DNA from: a virus
Reading direction: 5' to 3' (one strand)
IMG/VR virus record: IMGVR_UViG_3300001398_000002
Coordinates: 62,001 to 126,000 of that record
Length of the DNA stretch: 64,000 nucleotides
This document shows, piece after piece, positions 54,515 through 62,257 of the stretch. The translations under genes were made by a program, and so were the position numbers. A model generated the notes under the pieces. That model made no database searches and had not been told where the DNA came from. It saw nothing but the letters and a program-made list of their open reading frames with translations. Position 1 is the stretch's first letter. Each line of letters begins with the position of its first letter.

Positions 54515-54706
54515 TCAGCTCAACGGTAGTTGATTCTCAAGAATCCAAGCACGGTAGGCGTCAAACCCGATGAGGCCGAAGTTATGTAGTGCTTGTTGCT
54601 CTTTGGAAAGCTCGCACTTGCGGACGAAGCTATCATTCATTGCAGTCACCTCGGAAGGGTTTCCGGAAGCACTGAAATCAACGAATGTTTTGGCTTCGGT
54701 CTTCAT
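54515..54706 (-). CDS. Hypothetical protein
   Basis: 63 residues, helical C terminus (EQQALHNFGLIGFDAYRAW). No motif. Confidence 0.5.
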   Translation of the reverse strand: MKTEAKTFVDFSASGNPSEVTAMNDSFVRKCELSKEQQALHNFGLIGFDAYRAWILENQLPLS

Positions 54707-54739
54707 GATGATTGATAGAACGGATCCCGAGGTCGAAAG

Positions 54740-55087
54740 TTAAGTGGGCCGAATCGAAACTACCCGCCTGGCGTCGTATACTCTTTTTGGAGACACCTGC
54801 CGATCAAAATAGCTAGGAGCAGGGCACATGTAGGTAGTCGTGGTGATCATTACCGGAGGAGTCACCTTCGAAGAGAGCAGCCAGTTAAAGGCTTCATTCA
54901 ATGCTCTAAACAACAAGCCATCATCGCCGGGATGTCGGTCAGGGTGGTACTTAAAGGCTAGGGCTTTGAATTTCTGACGGGCTTCAGCCTTCAGCGAATC
55001 CAGCGCTTCTACAGTGTGGGTAGTCCCCAACCTTTCGGGAGTAGCTCCCAGCTCAGCCAGTAGTCGACTTGTCAGTCCCACGCTCAA
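54740..55087 (-). CDS. J-domain protein
   Basis: 115 residues. LKAEARQKFKALAFKYHPDRHPGDD holds the J-domain helix II and the H48-P49-D50 loop, followed by helix III (LFRALNEAFNWLL). J domains stimulate Hsp70 ATPase, so it could recruit host DnaK. It overlaps the Dcd-family gene by 35 nt. Confidence 0.85.
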   Translation of the reverse strand: MSVGLTSRLLAELGATPERLGTTHTVEALDSLKAEARQKFKALAFKYHPDRHPGDDGLLFRALNEAFNWLLSSKVTPPVMITTTTYMCPAPSYFDRQVSPKRVYDARRVVSIRPT

Positions 55088-55700
55088 GGCGTTCTATAGA
55101 AAGGGTCTCAATCCCGTCCTCAGCGAGCTGCTTCCAGCAGCGGGATCCCACGGGGCCCTTCGCTCTGTCCCCAGTGTAATTCCCGTTGTAGGGCCGCAAT
55201 TCACCTACAAGCGTGTGGAACCGAATCTGACCAATGCGCATGCCCGGGTAGACCCACACAGCGTGGACAACTGTCACCTCCAGGGTGACCTGCCCTCGGA
55301 AGGACGGGTCCAAGTATCCAGCAGTCTCGTGGATTTTGGTGAAAAGGCGTCCGATACTGCTTTTGCCGTCAAGTACCGGCACGAACTCCTCAGCGCAGAT
55401 GATCTCTTCAGTGTGGAGGAGATAGCCGATGCCTGGCTTCAATACGAAGCCACTCTTGGGCAGCTCGAACTGTAGGGTAGGGTTATCCTTGGCTGAGTCC
55501 AAGACCCCGTCCTTCGGGTAGAAGCTCCGACCACTGGGGTCGGACAGGTCTCTGTGCTCAACCACTTCCGAGTAGACGGCCCCGAGACCGCCTAGGGTCA
55601 GGTCAAAGCTGGCGGGGTTCGACTTCTTGAGATCCCACGGCGTGATCTCAATGTTGCCGCCCGTTACCTGTCGCTCTATTTCCGGCCCGCTTAAAATCAT
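55053..55700 (-). CDS. dCTP deaminase/dUTPase-family protein
   Basis: 215 residues. SFDLTLGG, FVLKPGIGYLLHTEE, LDGKSSIGRLFTKIHETAGYLDPSFRGQVTLEV and the late GMRIGQI strand follow the dCTP deaminase/dUTPase trimer fold. It would remove or deaminate dCTP/dUTP to feed dTMP synthesis. Which of the two reactions cannot be decided from motifs alone. GGTGTA lies 13 nt before the ATG. Confidence 0.85.
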   Translation of the reverse strand: MILSGPEIERQVTGGNIEITPWDLKKSNPASFDLTLGGLGAVYSEVVEHRDLSDPSGRSFYPKDGVLDSAKDNPTLQFELPKSGFVLKPGIGYLLHTEEIICAEEFVPVLDGKSSIGRLFTKIHETAGYLDPSFRGQVTLEVTVVHAVWVYPGMRIGQIRFHTLVGELRPYNGNYTGDRAKGPVGSRCWKQLAEDGIETLSIERLERGTDKSTTG

Positions 55701-55713
55701 GGCCCGGCGTTAC

Positions 55714-55719
55714 TACACC
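55714..55719 (-). promoter_or_regulatory. GGTGTA motif, 13 nt before gene start at 55700
   Basis: Minus-strand GCTGGTGTAGTAACG. Confidence 0.5.
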
Positions 55720-55722
55720 AGC

Positions 55723-56103
55723 TCAATCGCGGATGATGTCGTAGCGCGTAACATCAAGCTCGGGAGTGATAGAGTAAACGTATCCGCCTGTGTTGTTGAT
55801 CGGGTCGAGATAGTTCGACGGGTTGAAGTCGGAACGCCAGACGGCATGCCCGAACGAGTTGCCTTGGTAAAGGAAGTACGTCTTGCCTACTCTCTGAGCA
55901 ACATAAGCCGCAGCCAACGTAGCGCTTTGGAGATCGCCTTGGCTACGGGCTTTCAGCTTCATTTTCTTGAGCCCGGCAGAAGCTTGGGCTTCAGGGTGAG
56001 CTGGACCCAGCTTCAGGCGGGTTCCCGCTGTGCGGTCGTAGGAGTAAGCCACGATTTCCTCAGTGGTAATCGTACTGAACGCCTTCAGAACTCCAGGTGT
56101 CAC
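55723..56103 (-). CDS. Hypothetical protein
   Basis: 126 residues, beta-rich C-terminal half. It overlaps the preceding gene by 44 nt. No motif. Confidence 0.55.
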   Translation of the reverse strand: MTPGVLKAFSTITTEEIVAYSYDRTAGTRLKLGPAHPEAQASAGLKKMKLKARSQGDLQSATLAAAYVAQRVGKTYFLYQGNSFGHAVWRSDFNPSNYLDPINNTGGYVYSITPELDVTRYDIIRD

Positions 56104-56953
56104 GCAATGTGTTCATGTCCATCTTGTTGACCTTGGACAGATTCGTCTTTAGCCAAGTATAGAACAGGAGGGCGTCCTTCTTGTTCCTGGGGGAGAACAA
56201 TGTGTCCTGATTGAAGGAGTTCCCTTTAGGGCCCATGTGCTTGACCGAGTTGACCACTGAGAAATCCAGCGGGTCAGCCTTGATCCGGATCCCTGTGTCC
56301 GTCTCTAGCTGGATGGGCGCAGAAGAAGCGGGTAGGACGTTGATCCCCTTTTCCTTGAACTCCGACATCTCGATTTCGTTCGGATAGTCGTGTTGGACAT
56401 CCTTGATCAGCCTCACGATGGCGTTGTAGTCCCCTTGCTCAGGCAAGACCTTCCCCATGTTGTCCATCCAAGCCGCCGCGTCACCCTTGTAGTAGTGGGT
56501 GGTACTCAGGACGAATCCTTCGACGGATTTTCCACGCTTGCCGGCATTGGTCAGATCCCAAACCCTAAAGTGATCTCTCCAGCGCTGGATCCGGACATTG
56601 TCCTCAGCGGAGACGTAAACACGACCTTCCTCGATGCCAGCCTGTTTGATGTATCGTGCAACGACTCGTTTGGTGCTGTTCATGGTGTCTCCCGCTTGCT
56701 TTTCGAGTAGCTTCTTCATTGCGTTCTCTTTTACGTCCGCTCGCCACACCTTGAACAGGCCAAAAACTTTGTTGCCTTTACGGCCTTTTGGCACTGGCTC
56801 GACCTCTATTGTCGGATTTCCCCAGTGATCTTGGGAGAAGGCTACGATTTTTCCGGTGTGGTTCTTCCAGCGTCCGTACAAGACCGTATCTCCCACAGAG
56901 AAATACGAGGCTAAGTAGCGCCTTGCTACACGGTACGTTAGGCCACTGGGCAT
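56060..56953 (-). CDS. Protein with RVARRYLAS N terminus, possibly two genes in one frame
   Basis: 297 residues. N-terminal TYRVARRYLASYF, then a small beta-barrel-like part (VGDTVLYGRWKNHTGKI). A second RVVARY motif occurs at the internal ATG MNSTKRVVARY (about residue 91), which has its own GGGAG site. Internal initiation could give a separate protein of about 207 residues. Function unknown. Confidence 0.65.
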   Translation of the reverse strand: MPSGLTYRVARRYLASYFSVGDTVLYGRWKNHTGKIVAFSQDHWGNPTIEVEPVPKGRKGNKVFGLFKVWRADVKENAMKKLLEKQAGDTMNSTKRVVARYIKQAGIEEGRVYVSAEDNVRIQRWRDHFRVWDLTNAGKRGKSVEGFVLSTTHYYKGDAAAWMDNMGKVLPEQGDYNAIVRLIKDVQHDYPNEIEMSEFKEKGINVLPASSAPIQLETDTGIRIKADPLDFSVVNSVKHMGPKGNSFNQDTLFSPRNKKDALLFYTWLKTNLSKVNKMDMNTLRDTWSSEGVQYDYH

Positions 56954-57143
56954 ACTTAGGTGTTAGCTAAAAGACAATAATTTCGCCATACTTGGAACAG
57001 AGCACACCTAATGAGGATTCTTTTATGTGTCCATTCATTAGATATGTCTACTAAAATAGACCTAACAGGACAAGGAGTCAACCTAGTGGTCAACGGGCGT
57101 TAGACAAGCTGTCTTGGGCTCGCCAATTCCTACTAGAATACTC
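56954..57143. other. AT-rich intergenic region
   Basis: No gene. A small hairpin GTCTA/TAGAC lies near 57050 in an A/T-rich stretch that could hold a promoter for the minus-strand gene at 56953 or a terminator. Confidence 0.3.
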
Positions 57144-57935
57144 TTAAGCCTTGAAGTTCATGCCGTTGGTCGGGACCCAGATGTCCTCGGTCATGTTCCA
57201 GGTGAAGACCTCTTCCGCCATGATGCAGAAGCCATTCTCGCCCCAGTCCGGACCCCAGGAGTTCTTCACGATGAAGCCCTTGCCCGTGATGTACCCAACG
57301 ACCATCATCGCATGACCACCCTTGACGGCACCAGCAGGCCGTTTCCAAGGGGTCATGTCCGAGATCCCCTCGAAGACATCGTCGACCTGGGTTCCGAAAA
57401 CCACTGGATGGTGGGCTCGGAGGGCCTCCAGCATCTTGTCAATACGAGCCTGACCAGTTTCAACTATGCGGTAATAACTGTGGATTCGATGCCCGGTGGC
57501 AGCCCGCATAGACATCACATCAGGTAGGAACCCTACCTTGGCGGAATCATAGGGCCAGCCTCCCTGACCGCTGGCAAGGTCCTCCCGACAGATCCCGAAG
57601 CTGGCCAACACTTGGAAGCAATTCCGGATGTGGGTCCCCTCGTTCTTGGAGAGGTTCCCGTCCATGTTCCTGGCCAGAGTCCAGACGAACATTCGGGAGA
57701 GCTGAACCGGGGACAACCCCTGGATAGCATTCAGGACTTCTACTGAGTCGGCAGTGGCGTTGCCAGTGCAAGACTCCAAGTCGTACTGGTTGGTAACTGT
57801 GCAGAAAGGCCTGAGATCAGGGTCTCCTGCCGTCACCTGGGTTAGTTTGGGGGCTAACTGAAGGGAAAAGTTGTTGGCAGAGGACTCCCCGTCCGCTTTT
57901 ACGGGGTCTGGGCGGTAGCCGTAGACGTGTGCCAT
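57144..57935 (-). CDS. Papain-like (C1-type) cysteine protease
   Basis: 263 residues. Oxyanion Gln and catalytic Cys are in NQYDLESCTGNATA (C56), His in GGHAMMVVGY, and Asn in VKNSWGPDWGENGF: the full papain triad. No signal peptide or long prodomain. Phage papain-like proteases are uncommon; targets might be host proteins or virion precursors. Confidence 0.92.
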   Translation of the reverse strand: MAHVYGYRPDPVKADGESSANNFSLQLAPKLTQVTAGDPDLRPFCTVTNQYDLESCTGNATADSVEVLNAIQGLSPVQLSRMFVWTLARNMDGNLSKNEGTHIRNCFQVLASFGICREDLASGQGGWPYDSAKVGFLPDVMSMRAATGHRIHSYYRIVETGQARIDKMLEALRAHHPVVFGTQVDDVFEGISDMTPWKRPAGAVKGGHAMMVVGYITGKGFIVKNSWGPDWGENGFCIMAEEVFTWNMTEDIWVPTNGMNFKA

Positions 57936-57997
57936 ATGTCTACGGTGGGAAAAGAAGAATCACGATTCTACCGATGAGTCCCCTCGAATAGGTACCC

Positions 57998-58330
57998 ATG
58001 ATCAAGCACGTCTCCCTTATCCTAGGTCTTTGGTTGGCCGTAGCCTGTGCTGAGCAACCAACAGCCGGTTTTCCTCCCCCAAATTCCGACCTATGCCCCA
58101 AGATGTGTGCCCACTTGGCTGACCTAAAATGCCCTGAAGCCGAGGCGTTGTACAACAATGACCTGCCCGGACCTCCTGACGTGCCCAATGAGACTTGCAC
58201 GATGTTCTGCACGGAGATGCAGGACAAATATGTCAACATGAGTCCCAAGTGTGTCCTGGCAGTAACCTCCTGTGACGGCATTGAGCCGGCCAGGGCATTG
58301 GACCCCGTCACCTGTGCTGCCCACAAATAA
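57998..58330 (+). CDS. Cys-rich lipoprotein
   Basis: 110 residues. Signal MIKHVSLILGLWLAVAC with a lipobox ending at Cys17. The mature part has Cys pairs (LCPKMCAHLADLKC, CTMFC) in a pattern seen in lipoproteins of Myxococcota. Likely anchored in the host envelope during infection. Confidence 0.75.
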   Translation: MIKHVSLILGLWLAVACAEQPTAGFPPPNSDLCPKMCAHLADLKCPEAEALYNNDLPGPPDVPNETCTMFCTEMQDKYVNMSPKCVLAVTSCDGIEPARALDPVTCAAHK

Positions 58331-58724
58331 AGACGATCGACCCTACGCAGCGGTCTTTCTGGACGAGGACGCTCAGGAGAAGCTCCTCGAATGGTGGGAG
58401 ATCACTCTAGGGATCCCCTTCCACGCTCATGTGCTTGCCCATCACATGACCATCAAGTACGACCCGAACGAGGACGAAATCCTCCAGATTGATGTGGGTG
58501 CCTCCGCCAATATGGTGGTCATCGGCTACGCCTCAGATCAACATGGTCAGGCAGTATTGGTCCGTCCCAACGTTTACTCCCACAACACCCATCCTCACGT
58601 AACTATTGCCGTTGCCCCTGGCGTGAACCCGGTGTATTCCAACGAGCTGCTGAGCCGAACCCGTAAGGTCACCCTAGTTCGAGGTCCGACCCTTACGGGA
58701 GTGGTGGACATTCGCATCGACTGA
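58314..58724 (+). CDS. 2H phosphoesterase-like protein
   Basis: About 136 residues from a GTG at 58314. Two H-x-T motifs, HHMTIKY (H44) and HPHVTIAV (H95), spaced as in 2H phosphoesterases (LigT/CPDase type). These open or hydrolyse 2',3'-cyclic phosphates or 2'-5' bonds in RNA. It overlaps the lipoprotein gene by 17 nt and precedes the cyclic-phosphate receiver-like gene. Confidence 0.75.
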   Translation: MLPTNKDDRPYAAVFLDEDAQEKLLEWWEITLGIPFHAHVLAHHMTIKYDPNEDEILQIDVGASANMVVIGYASDQHGQAVLVRPNVYSHNTHPHVTIAVAPGVNPVYSNELLSRTRKVTLVRGPTLTGVVDIRID

Positions 58725-58727
58725 AAT

Positions 58728-58733
58728 GGTGTA
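58728..58733 (+). promoter_or_regulatory. GGTGTA motif, 10 nt before gene start at 58744
   Basis: Plus-strand AATGGTGTAGTATCC. Confidence 0.5.
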
Positions 58734-58743
58734 GTATCCAGCC

Positions 58744-59565
58744 ATGTCCATTGACGTGGTTGCAAAAATTGGCGGGATCTTCGCCCTTCTCGTTCTGATC
58801 CATTTCGTAGCTGACTGGGTCTTCCAATCCCATGCGGAGGCAATGGCGAAACCGAAGAACCATTGGGTTCGAGCACGACACTGCCTGATCTACACGGTCA
58901 TCTGCTGTGCTTCGTTGATGCTCGTGAATCCGGCCTGGTACGTCATCGGCATGTCCGCGGTCATCCTCTGGCTGAGCCACTTCATGGAGGACACTTACAT
59001 TCCCGTGTTCGTCTGGGCGAAGTATATCCGGAAGCCGGGCCCGATGAATAATCTCACGGACTTCGTGGTCTTCGCTGAGTCGACCCTTGGCAAGATCTTG
59101 CTCATAGCCATCGACCAAATCGTGCATTTGGTGTTCATGCTGCCGGTCGCGATCATGGTTGTATCGCCGCAGGCCTTCCCGGTGTGCAGTCTTGTCAGCT
59201 TCCTAGGTCTAGGAGGCCTGGGCGCTCTCTGCGTCGTTGGAGCCAAGACCTTCAAGCTCCCTTGGAAGCTCTGGCTAGACGACCAATTGGATGAGGTTCC
59301 CCGTCGAGCGGTACCAGAGGGGTACATCGGAGCCAAGTCCACGACCGAGGCCAGCCTCCTGATTGTGTCTAAGGGCTTGCCCGCTGTGATGGACCTGGAC
59401 CACGACCTGGGTGGTGAGGACACGGCGATGGTGTTCCTCAAGTGGCTTGCGGAGAAGTTCCCCAATGGTCCGGTTCCGGAGTATGCCATCCACTCAGAAA
59501 ACATTGAGGGGCAGAAGGCCATCCGTTCTTTCCTGGATAGCTGGAAGAAGAGCCTCACCCTCTGA
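58744..59565 (+). CDS. DUF3307-like membrane domain fused to a cyclic-phosphate receiver-like domain
   Basis: 273 residues. Residues 1-165 hold several membrane helices with the DUF3307-type motif HFVADWVFQS. Residues from about 175 (LWLDDQLDEVP) to 268 have VMDLDHDLGGED, an aliphatic helix, and AIHSENIEGQKAI. This is the layout of the cyclic-phosphate processing receiver domain that has been linked to RNA repair. The membrane tether is unusual. GGTGTA lies 10 nt before the ATG. Confidence 0.7.
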   Translation: MSIDVVAKIGGIFALLVLIHFVADWVFQSHAEAMAKPKNHWVRARHCLIYTVICCASLMLVNPAWYVIGMSAVILWLSHFMEDTYIPVFVWAKYIRKPGPMNNLTDFVVFAESTLGKILLIAIDQIVHLVFMLPVAIMVVSPQAFPVCSLVSFLGLGGLGALCVVGAKTFKLPWKLWLDDQLDEVPRRAVPEGYIGAKSTTEASLLIVSKGLPAVMDLDHDLGGEDTAMVFLKWLAEKFPNGPVPEYAIHSENIEGQKAIRSFLDSWKKSLTL

Positions 59566-59822
59566 TGTTGGTTATCCAGATCCAGATGTGGCCCAAGGGC
59601 GACAAGACCAAGGCCTACTCCCTGGGCACTTTGAAGGTCGCCCTTAGCCGAACCCTGTCAAAAAACTTCTCGAATCGAGGGTATGACTGGGACATCACCA
59701 AAAAAGGTGATAAAGGTACCTGGAAGAAAGGCCAGATCACTGGCCACAATCCCCGCGTCCGAGGTCAATGGGACCTCGTGTACCGGATCCTCAAGCAAGC
59801 TGTTGGGGAACGAAACCCTTAA
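59565..59822 (+). CDS. Hypothetical basic protein
   Basis: 85 residues, basic. Starts in a TGATG overlap with the preceding gene. No motif. Confidence 0.6.
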   Translation: MLVIQIQMWPKGDKTKAYSLGTLKVALSRTLSKNFSNRGYDWDITKKGDKGTWKKGQITGHNPRVRGQWDLVYRILKQAVGERNP

Positions 59823-59853
59823 CTTTATTGCTCCGTTGCCGTTAGAAACCATC

Positions 59854-60612
59854 ATGTCAGGCCGTACGATCTACATCGGGGACATCCACGGGTGTATCCA
59901 GGAGTTCACAGAGCTTTACGTAAAGCTCTGTGTGAAAGAGTCCGACACGGTCATCTGCTTGGGCGACTTCATGGACAAGGGGCCGTCGCCTGCTGCTTGT
60001 GTCGAGTTCGCTAGAGTGAACGGACTGATGAGTATTCTCGGGAATCATGAGGAGCGCCACCTTCGATGGCGTCGTCATTGGGAGCGAAGCCAGGCTGACT
60101 CAGCTTACATTAATCCTATGACACGGCCTTTCAGCCCCCAAGATGAACAAGCGAACTTGAGCCTAGGTTCACGAAATCTGGAATGGATCAAGACTTTGCC
60201 AGTTGTACTGAAACCTAGGTTTGATTGGGTTGCAGTCCATGGTGGCTTGATGCCAAGGATCCCGTTAAGGAGACAACCAGAGGACAAGATCATGCGGCTG
60301 AGGTGGGTCAATGCTGAAGGAGGGTACATCCCTCTGGACTACTCTGACCTGTCCCAACCTGTGGGCGCGTCACATTGGGCGGAAGTGTACGACGGGCCCT
60401 ACAATGTAGTCTATGGCCACGAAGCTCACAGCCTGTCTACACCCCGCATCGATGTCAGACCTCAAGGTGTGACCTGCTACGGCATCGACACGGGTGTTGT
60501 TTACGGTGGGCGTCTGACCGCTCTGATAGTGAGTGACAGCCCCTCCGTGGACTTCGTTCAGGTTCAGGCCAAGACTCGTTACATGGAACCCCACATACCG
60601 ATTCCGGACTGA
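59854..60612 (+). CDS. PPP-family metallophosphatase
   Basis: 252 residues from the ATG at 59854. GDIHG, GDFMDKGP, GNHEERH, AVHGG and YGHEAH are the five PPP metal and catalytic motifs. Relatives include lambda phosphatase, ApaH and the phosphatase domain of bacterial Pnkp. Substrate unknown; RNA 2'/3'-phosphates are possible given the neighbours. Confidence 0.9.
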   Translation: MSGRTIYIGDIHGCIQEFTELYVKLCVKESDTVICLGDFMDKGPSPAACVEFARVNGLMSILGNHEERHLRWRRHWERSQADSAYINPMTRPFSPQDEQANLSLGSRNLEWIKTLPVVLKPRFDWVAVHGGLMPRIPLRRQPEDKIMRLRWVNAEGGYIPLDYSDLSQPVGASHWAEVYDGPYNVVYGHEAHSLSTPRIDVRPQGVTCYGIDTGVVYGGRLTALIVSDSPSVDFVQVQAKTRYMEPHIPIPD

Positions 60613-60615
60613 CTC

Positions 60616-60858
60616 ATGCATTCACTAGCCGTCAAAGCCATAGTCGCTTCAGTTAAGCTCCGTCAAACCCAAGGGGACTGCCCAACTGAGCCTCCTTTTA
60701 CACGGGAGCAACTTGAGGACACCCTCGTGTCTTTGGCCGGGATGTACGAGAAGACTGGTGGGCAACTCCTCGCAGCAATAGGCCCTAAAGGGGATCCTGG
60801 GCCCCAATGTCCTGCTTGCGGTGGTTATCCTGAGACTCGTTTCTACGGACCTAAGTAA
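60616..60858 (+). CDS. Small zinc-ribbon-like protein
   Basis: 80 residues with a C-terminal CPACGG and one earlier Cys. Starts 3 nt after the phosphatase stop. Confidence 0.55.
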   Translation: MHSLAVKAIVASVKLRQTQGDCPTEPPFTREQLEDTLVSLAGMYEKTGGQLLAAIGPKGDPGPQCPACGGYPETRFYGPK

Positions 60859-60860
60859 GG

Positions 60861-61385
60861 TTACTCAGGTAGGATCAAGCCAGAGTCACTTTCAACCCAG
60901 CCTGCTGGTAACGCTTTGGCCTTGCCCGCAGGCTTGAGGTTCTTTAGGACAGCTCGGAACTGAGGGTTATCCAAAGCGACCATGTGGTGCTTTTGATTGA
61001 CCCTAGTCTTCTGCACTCGTGCGATGCATTCAGTTCCTGCCCAACCGTGAAGGAAGTGCAGGGTCAATGCGGACACTAGCCCTGACCGGTTGATGCCGGC
61101 GGCACAAGTCACAAGAGCTTTACCACCGTCCTGTATTTCCTGAGCTACCTCGTGGGCTGCTTCAACGGCTATTTGAAGCAGGTCCCTAGGCATTTTGCTA
61201 ACGTAGTCATCGCTGTTGGGGGCGTAGATGATCCTGACGCCAGGGTAGTCCTCTGCTGGAGGCTGTATTTCCCCAGCACAGAACACCAAGAGCGTGAAGC
61301 CCGACTTAGCAACATGTTCCCCGTATCGGGGGTAGGAGCCCTGCCACAGGTTGGGAACTATCTCGTCCGCTTCTACTCGCCTCAT
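60861..61385 (-). CDS. Dual-specificity phosphatase-like protein
   Basis: 174 residues. Catalytic loop TCAAGINRSG (C94, R100) and a preceding acidic loop (NSDD) mark the cysteine-based DSP fold. Targets may be phosphoproteins or RNA 5' ends. Overlaps the HNH gene by 4 nt. Confidence 0.85.
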   Translation of the reverse strand: MRRVEADEIVPNLWQGSYPRYGEHVAKSGFTLLVFCAGEIQPPAEDYPGVRIIYAPNSDDYVSKMPRDLLQIAVEAAHEVAQEIQDGGKALVTCAAGINRSGLVSALTLHFLHGWAGTECIARVQKTRVNQKHHMVALDNPQFRAVLKNLKPAGKAKALPAGWVESDSGLILPE

Positions 61386-62257
61386 CGCTTACCTTTTCTG
61401 TTAGGCACGCCACGCTCTGCCTGGAGCAGCTGAGCCAAAGTAGTCTCTCCTTTGGGAAGTCCTCTAAGGCCATAGTAAAGGGCACGGTCGTAGTAAGGCC
61501 ATGTCACATCCTTACCAACAACTGGGCGTTTATCTGTGGACTTGGGCCACTCCCCATAAACGCTGAAAAATGTGTCTGCATCGGCTAAGATCAAGGCTTC
61601 TGTTAGTGGTGCACCTAGTCTAGCGTCCACAGGCATTTCTCGTCGGATCCCTTTGCGTAACTTTGCGTTATTGGGGTACCACTCTCCGAAGGCGCCGCAA
61701 TCCAGCACCTGCCTGAGAGTGGGCACAAATAAGAGCCAAGCCTCATAAGGCATGTCTCGTCGGATATAGTTACAGCGCTCACAGGCAGGCACCACATTGT
61801 GTTGAGTGTGTCCCAAAGAATTGTCTACGCGATCTAGGCCCAGCCATCGTATGTCCGTCTCATCACAGTAGGAGCAACCTTTAGCGAGCTGCTCCTCCAC
61901 AAATTCCTTTGTGAGGTCACAGGTCAATCCCTTATCCCTGTCTACCCTTGTGGAGTCTTTCACCAAGAAAGCCGCCTTATTGTGCCCAGAAGCTCGTTGT
62001 ATTTTAGAGCGTTCTGAAGCCAGTCGAATTGAGTTCGGACTCTTGACTTTTGGGTAACACTCTTTACATCTGGACTTAAATACCACGGCGCCCTTAGGAG
62101 TCGTGTAGGCTACGTAGAAGGCCTCAAGTGGCTTAGGCCCACACTCAACACACACCTTCAGCTTTGGCGTAGGCTCGCAGTGCGGCAAGCTCTTGGACGA
62201 AGCCTCCTGAGAGGATTGGGAACCTGCACCATGTTTTGGGGTCAAGACTTTCTTCAT
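61382..62257 (-). CDS. HNH homing-type endonuclease (zinc-finger family)
   Basis: About 291 residues from the ATG at 62257. N-terminal CVECGPK ... CKEC finger, core CSYCDETDIRWLGLDRVDNSLG ... CERCNYIRRDMPYEAW, then a longer C-terminal region. Related to genes at 25049 and 40327. Its first 38 codons overlap the end of nadE in another frame. Confidence 0.88.
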   Translation of the reverse strand: MKKVLTPKHGAGSQSSQEASSKSLPHCEPTPKLKVCVECGPKPLEAFYVAYTTPKGAVVFKSRCKECYPKVKSPNSIRLASERSKIQRASGHNKAAFLVKDSTRVDRDKGLTCDLTKEFVEEQLAKGCSYCDETDIRWLGLDRVDNSLGHTQHNVVPACERCNYIRRDMPYEAWLLFVPTLRQVLDCGAFGEWYPNNAKLRKGIRREMPVDARLGAPLTEALILADADTFFSVYGEWPKSTDKRPVVGKDVTWPYYDRALYYGLRGLPKGETTLAQLLQAERGVPNRKGKR

